From: Gigaspora margarita | Lineage: Eukaryota; Glomeromycota; Glomeromycetes; Diversisporales; Gigasporaceae | Direction: 5' to 3' | DNA: 64,000 bases | Assembly: GCA_009809945.1 (NCBI GenBank) | Contig: WTPW01002187.1 | Span: 43,207-107,206 of the forward strand | Part shown: one piece after another, positions 56,875 to 64,000 of the stretch | Layout: each line of letters opens with the position of its first letter | Numbering within the stretch: the first letter of the stretch is position 1 | Made by a program: the position numbers and the translations under genes | The notes under the pieces: generated by a model | Told to the model about the DNA's origin: nothing | Databases searched by the model: none | The model's input: the letters and a program-made list of their open reading frames with translations, nothing else

Positions 56875-57039
56875 TGTCGCAGACGCTAATATTTGAGGTC
56901 TCTGCTAAAAAAGCTACATATACTATTTTATTAATGATCCCAACCCTAAATCCTATCTTAAGCTAATTCTAAAAAAAAAAAAAATGTTCCCGAAATTTTC
57001 TTATTAAAATAGGTTCGATTCTCAGAATCGGCTACGACA
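56875..57039. mobile_element. MITE of TGTCGCGGCTGA family, copy 2 (diverged)
   Basis: Ends TGTCGCAGACGCTAATATTTG and AATCGGCTACGACA. The interior shares CCCAACCCTAAATCC and the A run with copies 1 and 3. No matching direct repeat flanks it. Shorter than copy 1 through internal loss. Confidence 0.6.
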
Positions 57040-57098
57040 ATGCTTGTAAACTGGCCTTTCTTATTTTAAACGATAGAGTTGAATATTCTTTAAATAAA

Positions 57099-57677
57099 TG
57101 TCGCGGCTGAAGCTGGAAATTAAGGACCTCGGTTTAAAATTATAAATCCTATCAAAATCCACTTACCGTATTTACGCGAAATAACGCACATGGGCGTTAT
57201 TTCGAAAATTGCATTTCCTTAAAATAGCATAGTTGATCGAAATAACGCCCATGTGCGTCCCGAAATAACGCATACGTCCACATGGCGAATTAATAATCTG
57301 TTGAAATGGCGAATTCAGATAACAAGCAGAAACAAGAATTTATTAGTCAAAAAATCTGACTTAGATCGGAAAGGCTGTATATAAAATTAAGAAATACCGG
57401 TTTGTTATGCATCACACATATATAACACACAAGGACGTTATTTCAAAAATTCAATTTTGTAGAAATTAGACCTTTACCTCGAATAACGCCCATGCGCATA
57501 CTCGAAATAACGCGCAGGTGCGCGTTATTTCGCGTAAATACGGTATATTCTTTTAATATCAAAATTAACCCTAAACCCTAATCTAACCGTTAAAAAAAAA
57601 GCTAAGAAAATGCACCCCAAAAATTTTAGAAAATTTTATATTTAAAATAATTAAAATTTCCAGCTTCAGCCGCGACA
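57099..57677. mobile_element. MITE of TGTCGCGGCTGA family, copy 3, split
   Basis: Ends TGTCGCGGCTGAAGCTGGAA and TTCCAGCTTCAGCCGCGACA, flanked by the 5-bp repeat ATAAA (57094..57098 and 57678..57682). The MITE at 57176..57543 is inserted in its left half. Without that insertion the element is ~210 bp, like copy 1. Confidence 0.8.
57176..57543. mobile_element. Tc1/mariner-like MITE, 368 bp
   Basis: The TIRs CCGTATTTACGCGAAATAAC (GC) and (GC)GTTATTTCGCGTAAATACGG are perfect over ~22 bp and flanked by TA (57174..57175 and 57544..57545). GCCCATGTGCG/CGAAATAACGC words repeat inside. Nested in the older MITE at 57099..57677. Confidence 0.92.
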
Positions 57678-57809
57678 ATAAATGATCTTGGAATTCATTT
57701 TAGAAGGTTCGGCCTTTGTTAGTAATCTTGTTGAAATGATTCTTTAGATAAAATATGAGAATTGATGCCATGTGATTATACAATTCGCTGTTCTATTTCA
57801 CTCTTACTA

Positions 57810-57997
57810 CAGTCATTCCTCCATATAGTCATCTCCCATACAATCACATCATATCTAATCACATTTATTTATGTTTAGGCCAAAATATGATCTAATTTAT
57901 AAGAAAAAACCTCCATATAAGCACAGCTCCTTTAAAAGCACATTTTTAAAAAAATTTACTATGTGCCCAACTGTGTGATCATATGGGAGGACGACTG
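57810..57997. mobile_element. MITE of CAGTCATCCCTC family, copy 1
   Basis: The left end CAGTCATTCCTCCATATAGTC and the right end CATATGGGAGGACGACTG are inverted repeats. TA precedes the left end but TG follows the right, so the TA duplication is worn. The interior contains ATAATCACAT-type words, as in the copy at 59785. Confidence 0.75.
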
Positions 57998-58337
57998 TGT
58001 ATTGTACAATTTCTATCTACCGCAACAAATAATGGCAAAAAAATTTACATAATTTATTATAGAACTACTTACATTTAAATTCTGTTTCAAAGTTTGGTAA
58101 AAAAAAAAAAAAAATTAAAAATTATATTTCGCATTTGCACGATATATATCTTGTTCAGATTTTTCACTAATTGGAAAATTCCGTTAAAGGTCGGAACCGG
58201 ATACCCGTTTATCTGTATGGTTGTATCCGTTTTATTAAAATCTAAATCCAGATAAATTTTATTTATTAGTCTGTGGATAATCGGATAAACCCTGTGGATA
58301 ACCAGATAACTTATGGATGTCCGGATAGCTCCTCGGA

Positions 58338-58452
58338 TAGGGTTGTTAATGGAGTACTCCAGGTATTAATAAAACATATAATCCACTTCTGGAGTGCTCC
58401 GGAGTGGGTTATATGTTTTATTATTGACTGAAGTGCTTTACTAACAACCCTA
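58338..58452. mobile_element. small hAT-like MITE with TAGGGTTGTTA ends
   Basis: TIRs TAGGGTTGTTAATGGAGTAC and AAGTGCTTTACTAACAACCCTA. Flanks TCCTCGGA and TTTACGGA match at 5 of 8 positions, a possibly worn target duplication. Inside are GGAGTGCTCCGGAGTG and a TATAATCCA/GGTTATAT hairpin. It sits inside GGATAACCAGATAAC-type repeats (58200-58490). The element starting at 61571 has the same end. Confidence 0.65.
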
Positions 58453-58511
58453 TTTACGGAAAACCAGATAACCAGATAACTTATATACATATTATTTTTA
58501 GTGTGTGAGAG

Positions 58512-59228
58512 TAGAGATGGGTTTTTTCAAAAATCCCGCGCGGGATCGGATTACAAATTTCCGAGTTTCTTAATTTTTGTTTAATAAAAAAAAAACCAAG
58601 CAAAATTAATTATTGACAATTAATTTTCTTGTTCAAATTAGTTATTTCTTATAAATCTTATTTATTCTAAATAAAAACACTTATATATATTTTTGCTTAT
58701 ATATAAACTCGGTAAAATTTACATAAAGAATTCTTATAGTTTAAGCATAAAGTAATTTAATCTTATTGATTTTATACACATGAAATATTAAAATTTTAAC
58801 TAATTCAGATTTTGCCTAAATTTTTTTATAATGAAATTAAATAAATAATTAAATTAATTATTTTTAATACTGCAAATTAGAGTGCGAACTAGAAACTATT
58901 AGTCATAATAAATAAACTGTAGCTTATTGTAAAAATGTAGTTTTAAAATAAATTACAGTTTATTGTAATTTACGATCACATCTCTACTGTAAATAAATCC
59001 TATATAGAAGTGCATGTATCTATAATTTATGTGAAAACGATATACAGGCAAATAAATTCCATATATATAGATGCATATCAAATGGCAATAGGAATTGGCC
59101 TAGATATGTTAATGCAGGCCAGATAATATGGTAACTCCGGCCGGATAATTTTTATTTTGGGATCATATTAAAAATCCCGCGGAATCACGTGCGGGATCCC
59201 GCGCGGATCACGCGCGTGCCCATCTCTA
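58512..59228. mobile_element. hAT-like element, 717 bp, non-autonomous
   Basis: Ends TAGAGATGGGTT and GTGCCCATCTCTA, with exact 8-bp duplication TGTGAGAG at 58504..58511 and 59229..59236. Subterminal regions carry CCCGCGCGGGATC and GGATCCCGCGCGGATCACG, strikingly GC-rich words in an AT-rich element. No transposase frame is present. Confidence 0.9.
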
Positions 59229-59292
59229 TGTGAGAGTGAAAACCTATAACTGGATCTCAAGTTTTCATTCTCACGCATTAATTTATGATGTA

Positions 59293-59425
59293 ATGCTGTC
59301 GTGCCTGAAGTTAGCATTTGCTTGAAGTTGCAACTTCAAACACTTGAATGATCTAATTTCAGGGGCTAATTTCAGTCAAGTGCAATTTCAGGCACCTGAA
59401 GTTATAACTTCAGGCACGACAGCAT
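59293..59425. mobile_element. small foldback MITE, 133 bp
   Basis: The arms ATGCTGTCGTGCCTGAAGTTA and TAACTTCAGGCACGACAGCAT are perfect inverted repeats. Inside, TTGAAGTTGCAACTTCAA and AATTTCAGGCACCTGAAGTT form further hairpins, so TGAAGT/ACTTCA is the building block. Target duplication unclear. Confidence 0.8.
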
Positions 59426-59784
59426 CATTATCAATTTATTTTATCTTTATTCTTTTTATTGTACAGTATTATGAGTGTAAATAAGGCACTGCTGGCACCT
59501 TTAAGTTAGATAAAGCTAAAATTTAAATTCATATTTTATCTATTAAATAATATAAAAATTACTTTAATTAATCTAATACTCGTGTTCATAGTCATCCGCT
59601 ATACAATCACAACCTCTATATAATGTTACTTTTACCATTTTTTTTATATTAAAATACCTTTATATAAGCACAATTGTATTATAATCATTATCACATTTTT
59701 TTAGAATTTTTAGATAATTTGAAGGAAATTCTATTTTCACCCATGTTAAAGTCACCCGATATATAATTTCCATTATATTATATA

Positions 59785-59933
59785 CAGTCATCCCTCTATA
59801 TAATCACGCATTTTGTTATGCACTTATTTGGAGATATATAAAGGTGTGCTTACAATGCTTACAGAGAATTACCTCTATATAATCACATCATATAAAATAA
59901 TAAAATATGTGATTATAAGGAGGTAACATACTG
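59785..59933. mobile_element. MITE of CAGTCATCCCTC family, copy 2
   Basis: Ends CAGTCATCCCTCTATATAATC and GATTATAAGGAGGTAACATACTG, flanked by TA (59783..59784 and 59934..59935). The CAGT start and TA target suggest the pogo branch of Tc1/mariner. A further worn relative lies at about 59590-59760 (CATAGTCATCCGCTATACAAT). Confidence 0.78.
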
Positions 59934-59990
59934 TATAATAAAAATTTTTTAAAAAAAAGTTTTAAAAATTTTTATATACGAACGCAAATA

Positions 59991-60300
59991 GTTGTCATAT
60001 ATAAAAGTCTAAATATTATTAAGAGAATTGACTTTATGTAATAAGAAAAGTTGTTCAGGAGAACAAAATACACTTGCCATAAAATTTTCATATAAATCGG
60101 AAAATTTTTTATTAATTCATTTCTTCATTTTACGCTTCTGTGAATAAATTAAAAAATTTAAAATTTTTTTCTTAAAAGCGTAAAATGAAGAAACTTATTA
60201 ATAAAAAGTTCTTCAATTTACATAATAATTTTATAGAAAGTGTATTTTGTCTTCCCAAACAAATTTTCTTACTACATAAAAGTTTGATTTACTTAGTTAT
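59991..60300. mobile_element. MITE related to the 1..841 palindrome
   Basis: The left end AGTTGTCATATATAAAAGTCTAAAT and the right end ACTACATAAAAGTTTGATTT, with internal arms TTCTTCATTTTACGC and GCGTAAAATGAAGAA, follow the plan of one arm of 1..841. Both share a TATAAATCGGAAAATTTTTTATT-type block next to the TTTTACG arm. The frame at 60185..60457 is made from this repeat. Confidence 0.65.
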
Positions 60301-60776
60301 ATTTCAAATCTTGAAAATTTTCATTGTATTTGGTCCGCAATTTCAAGTGGTTTATGGCATCTTCAACAGCAACAATGCGGTTAATTATAGATTTGATAAT
60401 TTTTTAATAAATTGGGCCTTTTCATGGATTGCAATATATCCTTTATTAAAGTGGTGATAATGCTGAGCACGGGGACGATTGGTGCTCCTTCTATGAACTC
60501 GCCTAATTCTGGTTTGATATTTGATACGGTTCTGAAAACATTTTTTGCTGTCTTGATTAATGTAATTGACTTGAATCAAATAATTACAGTTATATATCAA
60601 ATTTATGTATTTATTTATTTATTATTTTACTTCTTGATAATAAATCAGAAAATAATAGAAACGTCATCTATAAATTATGAAAGGATGTTGAACTGGTGAA
60701 ATTTGTCGCGTTTGTATGGATCTATTTCTACAGGGTGTACATTTATTTCTGCAAGTGATGCGAACATAAAAGGAGA
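60301..60776. other. stretch with a possible worn gene fragment
   Basis: On the minus strand near 60540-60400 a frame reads FRTVSNIKPELGEFIEGAPI followed by VPVLSIITTLIKDILQS. This has a protein-like pattern reminiscent of N-terminal segments of Glomeromycotina kinase-like proteins. It has no start, no clear exon ends and no continuation, so I only note it. Confidence 0.25.
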
Positions 60777-61124
60777 AAAAGTCTCCGGACATCTACCAGT
60801 TCACGTGATTTTGCACCTACCAAATAATAGGGCTAAGGCAGGGTTGGCACATTTATCCATTGAGGTGAATGGAGAACAACTTCATTGGCATCACTCCATT
60901 ACTCCATTGAGAATAATTTGTAAATGGAGCCAATTAAGGCCAACTAGCTAATAATATAGTATTTGTTAATAATTAATAACTAATTCTATGCTCCATTGAT
61001 TAGCAATTTTTTAATGGATTATATCCATTGCCAACCCTGGGTTAGAATTAGAGTTAGTATGTTAATTTTGATTGGTTGATTTATCTTTGGTAGGCGCAGA
61101 ATTGGTAGGTGTCAGGAGACTTTT
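60777..61124. mobile_element. MITE with TIR AAAAGTCTCCGGACATCTACC, split
   Basis: The left end AAAAGTCTCCGGACATCTACC (AGTTCACG) pairs with GAATTGGTAGGTGTCAGGAG (ACTTTT). CACCTACCAAATAA and TTTGGTAGGCGC form a second pair. The element at 60839..61039 is inserted inside it. Confidence 0.72.
60839..61039. mobile_element. hAT-like MITE, 201 bp
   Basis: Perfect 11-bp TIRs CAGGGTTGGCA and TGCCAACCCTG, with ATCCATTGAGG/TATATCCATTG words inside. Flanks GGCTAAGG and GGTTAGAA agree at only about half the positions, so a target duplication is not proven. Confidence 0.68.
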
Positions 61125-61159
61125 CCAAAGGAAAATTTTCGCTGAATCTACAGACAGTT

Positions 61160-61267
61160 CTTACGGACGGTAAGGACAGTGCAAATTCATGTGATACTAC
61201 TATAACCACTAACCCTAATTGTCCCTAACTAACGACACACGTAATTTGCACTGTCCTCGTCCTTAGA
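61160..61267. mobile_element. small MITE with TIR GGACAGTGCAAATT
   Basis: The left end CGGTAAGGACAGTGCAAATTC and the right end AATTTGCACTGTCCTCGTCCTT are inverted repeats around a short loop containing ACTAACCCTAATTGTCCC. Confidence 0.6.
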
Positions 61268-61570
61268 TAGTCCAAGATCAAATGTAATGTAAACGTTGAA
61301 ACTTTAAACAAGTTATGGTGCAAACAGTTTATGTAAAAATTATTTCAAATTCCATCTTCTCAATGAAAATTTTAAAGTTGCAAAAAAAAAAAAAAAAAAA
61401 TCGATAGCTTTTGATGGAATCTATCAAACTACATATTTTGTTTTTGCTCATTATTGAGAAGATACAACTTAAATTTATATTTTCTTATAAATTTAGGCAT
61501 TATTATTGTGTAACAAACTATTGTTATACCATAATTCGGCATTTCCATGGCTAAATTATGTTAACGTGCG

Positions 61571-62280
61571 TAGGGTTGTTAAATGAAGTATATTACTCCG
61601 GAGTGACTCCAGTTTGATTAAAATTTAATAAACTGGAGTAAACCAAAACAATAAACCAGTTTGTTAAACTGGAGTAATAAAAACCAGTTTATTAATAAAC
61701 CAGTTTAATAAACCAGTTTATTAAACTAGTTTATTCAACCAGTTTGTTAAACCAGTTTAATAAACCAGTTTAATAAACCAGTTGATTAAACTAGTTTATT
61801 AAACCAGTTTATTAAACTAGTTTATTAAATCGGGTTATTAAACTAGCTTATTAAGCCAGTTTATTAAACCAGTTTATTAAATTAGTTTGCTAAATTATCA
61901 AACTGGAGTAAAGATCGGTGATAAAATTCTTTTAAATTCTTAAGAAATAGAATAACCTATAGCTTCGTTTGTAGAGACATAATATTGGTCTTTACAAAAT
62001 TTTATCCTAAACTGTTGAACTATAGTATAAGCTAGAGTATTGCTCTTGAGTATAAGCTAGAGTATAAACTAAAGTATTGCTCTAGAGTATTGCTCTAGAG
62101 TATAAACTAGAGTATAAACTGGAGTATTGCTCTGGAGTATTGCTCTGGAGTATAAACTAGAGTATTGCTCTGAATTGCTCTGGAGTATAAACCGGAGTAT
62201 TGATCTGGAGTATTTCTCTAAAGTATAAACTGGTGTATAATCTGGTGTATAAACTGGAGTATAATTTCTTGTTATTTAAT
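61571..62280 (+). repeat. two adjoining minisatellites in a TAGGGTTGTTA element
   Basis: It opens with TAGGGTTGTTAAATGAAG and TACTCCGGAGTGACTCCAG. Then about 20 units of 14-15 bp of the type AAACCAGTTTATT and AAACTAGTTTATT run from 61615 to 61905. After a ~120-bp break, about 12 units of GGAGTATTGCTCT / AGAGTATAAACT follow from 62025 to 62270. The first half resembles the MITE at 58338..58452, whose GGAGT/ACTCC core may have seeded the array. The right end was not found. Confidence 0.78.
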
Positions 62281-62284
62281 GGTA

Positions 62285-63257
62285 ACAACCCGTGCAACCT
62301 CTTTAATACCGGTAAATGAATCAAGGGATTTCATGACGTAATGATAAGTATTTAAATAAATTTTTATCATTTATTCATTTTTATTGCCTTTCCATCGTTC
62401 TTCAATTACAAAATAATTTTTGATTTATTATTTCGTACCAGCCAATAATCCCAAGATCTTTCGCTTTAAACAGGCTATTGTACCAAGCAAGAATCCTAAA
62501 CCTTTCACTTAAGCCGCCTAAATAGTACTATCGTGTCCGTCAAAAGAATTTTAAAACCTTTTGTCCTAAATAATATTATCGTAGCAACCAGCAGAATTTT
62601 AAAAACCTATCACCCTTAATAGTACTATTGCATCACTCACGAGAATTTTGGCCAGCAAAAAGAATTTTAAAACTTTCACGAAAAGTATTCGTATCAGCAA
62701 AAAGAATTTTAAAACCTTATTTAAATTATGCAATATACCATCAAAATGAAATTTCAAAACCTTTCGCTTGTAACAATATTTTTTTTTAAAAAAAATACTA
62801 TACTATTGTGAAGTCAAGAGAATTTAAAAACCTTTACCCTCAATAATACGGACGATTACATTATCCAAAAAAATTTTAAAACCCTTTCGTACTAATATAC
62901 TATCACACCAACCAAGAGAATTTAAAATTTTCATCCTAAATAGTACTATTGTACCAGCCACAAATTGTATTCGTACTGGCCAAAAGAATTTATCTCTTTC
63001 TCCCCAAATAGAACTATAGCACAAATAAAAAATTCACTCTAAATAATCATATCACGACAATAAGAATTTAAACCTTTCGTTTAAACAGTTAAAAAAAAAA
63101 ATAAAATGGTATTTTCGCCGAAGATCTTAAATTATTTTGACAACATAATAAGATAACTTAAAAAATATCACACCGGTCTATATGAAAACCATGTGATTTT
63201 CATATAGACCGGTGCAAATAACCTAGAAGAAAAAACATGGGTTGTTACATAGTACCA
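62285..63257. mobile_element. Tc1/mariner-like element, copy 2 (worn)
   Basis: The left GGTAACAACCCGTGCAACC and the right AACATGGGTTGTTACATAGTACC correspond to the ends of 41484..42680, and ACCGGTCTATATGAAAACC / TTTTCATATAGACCGGTG is the same subterminal hairpin. The terminal CTTGTTATCCCATGG is lost or changed on both sides. The interior holds ~10 imperfect ~50-60-bp units of the type AATAGTACTATYGTACCAGC and AAAAGAATTTTAAAACCTTT (62440-63080). Confidence 0.72.
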
Positions 63258-63264
63258 GTGATGG

Positions 63265-63640
63265 TAAATGACCTGAAATGACCCAAATGACCCAAATGAC
63301 AAATGACTAGTCATTGGGTCATTTCGAGGCTCAAATATAATTGGGTAAAATTCATTTTCAATTTTTTTAACTTCAACAATAATTTCAACAATAATTTCAA
63401 CATTTTTAATATGTCTATAAATTAAATCTAAAACATTATTGTATTTGATTTAGCTTAGTTTTAATAATTTTTGGCATAATTTAAATTAATTTTTAATATT
63501 GAAAAACTAATTTCACCAATTTCACCATCAAATAATTTCAACAATTTCAACAAAAACTTCTTATTAAGAAGAGCAATTTCACCCCCATCTATAGGCTCAA
63601 ATGACCTAGAAGGTCATTTAGCATATGTTAGTTAATATTC
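63265..63640. mobile_element. hAT-like MITE (ATGGTAAATGACC family), split
   Basis: It starts CAGTGATGGTAAATGACCTG, like the element at 43876. AAATGACCCAAATGACCC and GTCATTGGGTCATTTC follow, then GGCTCAAATGACCTAGAAGG after the inserted MITE at 63336..63592. The right end was not resolved. Confidence 0.6.
63336..63592 (-). mobile_element. hAT-like MITE, GGGGTGAAATT family, copy 3
   Basis: Reverse-oriented copy of the element at 26835. Ends TATAATTGGGTAAAATTC and GCAATTTCACCCCCATCTATA, with exact 8-bp duplication GGCTCAAA at 63328..63335 and 63593..63600. It is 257 bp, non-coding, and nested in a second MITE. Confidence 0.92.
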
Positions 63641-63697
63641 TAATGCTCGTTAGCCAATCAGAATTGGCCACTAAACAAAATTAAATAATTGTAGCTA

Positions 63698-63794
63698 TAA
63701 GTCAATTAATATTTATGTCTTAAGTAAAGTTGTTCGAAATAATAAATTGCATATTTCAAACACCTTACTTAAGACATAAATATTAATTGACTTA
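63698..63794. repeat. perfect hairpin with ~30-bp arms
   Basis: TAAGTCAATTAATATTTATG(TCTTAAGTAA) and its exact complement (TTACTTAAGA)CATAAATATTAATTGACTTA surround a ~37-bp loop. It may be a miniature relative of the family that forms 1..841, since AAGTAAAGTTGTTCGAAA occurs at the loop. No target duplication was seen. Confidence 0.7.
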
Positions 63795-64000
63795 GTAAAT
63801 TTTGGGACTTAAATTTACAGCTAAGATTATAGATAAGGAAAGTAATAAAGTTTGATAACTTTTTATACCAACAATTCGATTAATAAAATTATTTTATATG
63901 CCAATGAACTAAATGAACTTAATAACCAAAATGATCTTGTCATGATTTAATAGCTTGGAGTTATTTAAATTTCGATCAAACGATCGAGTTATTTACCATT

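Noticed and set aside
60185..60951. Three overlapping frames of 82-95 codons
   Set aside because: They run through MITEs (59991..60300, 60777..61124, 60839..61039) and follow the repeat sequence.
61615..61905. CRISPR-like array
   Set aside because: Units are contiguous 14-15-bp minisatellite repeats without unique spacers, and the genome is eukaryotic.

Overview
This 64 kb window is eukaryotic. It is very AT-rich and gene-poor, and transposon debris fills most of it. The best clue to the source is the gene at 47744..49671. It is a spliced TKL-type kinase with the block 'WTSG...LDKFI...EWIPFEKF' typical of the huge kinase families of arbuscular mycorrhizal fungi. Short introns of about 50-120 bp with GT..AG ends, decayed LINE and Plavaka/CACTA-like elements and abundant MITEs fit the same origin. 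I infer a Rhizophagus-like Glomeromycotina genome; no single base proves this.

Only three convincing intact host genes were found, and I rebuilt all three exon by exon with consistent reading phase. They are TRM11, the tRNA guanine-10 N2-methyltransferase (minus, 19192..21687, 12 exons, 518 aa); an unnamed 403-aa protein with a C-terminal PB1-like domain (minus, 35919..37594, 6 exons); and a kinase-like protein whose HRD catalytic Asp is Ala (plus, 47744..49671, 5 exons, 523 aa). They are not an operon and I see no functional link between them.

Layout: 1-841 is an almost perfect palindrome. 0.99-1.96 kb is a MITE split by a tRNA-derived SINE. 2.05-2.4 kb is a hAT-type MITE. 2.4-10.0 kb is a minus-strand LINE with target duplication. 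10-17.4 kb is a decayed Plavaka-like transposon with two divergent broken genes, one hit by a second SINE. 17.4-19 kb holds a diverged tandem duplication and a foldback. 19.2-21.7 kb is TRM11. 22-35 kb is nested MITEs, including a composite foldback at 26.4-30.1 kb, two copies of a roughly 1 kb retroelement, and an array of palindromic units at 32.6-33.8 kb. 35.9-37.6 kb is the PB1 gene. 38-46.5 kb is scattered MITEs and tandem repeats. 47.7-49.7 kb is the kinase-like gene. 50-64 kb is TIR elements, gene fragments and minisatellites.

Many MITE calls rest on terminal inverted repeats plus an exact 8-bp (hAT-like) or TA (Tc1/mariner-like) target duplication read directly from the sequence. Homology statements come from memory of families, since no search could be run. 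N bases at about 5.3, 6.1-6.2 and 40.7 kb mark uncertain sequence.
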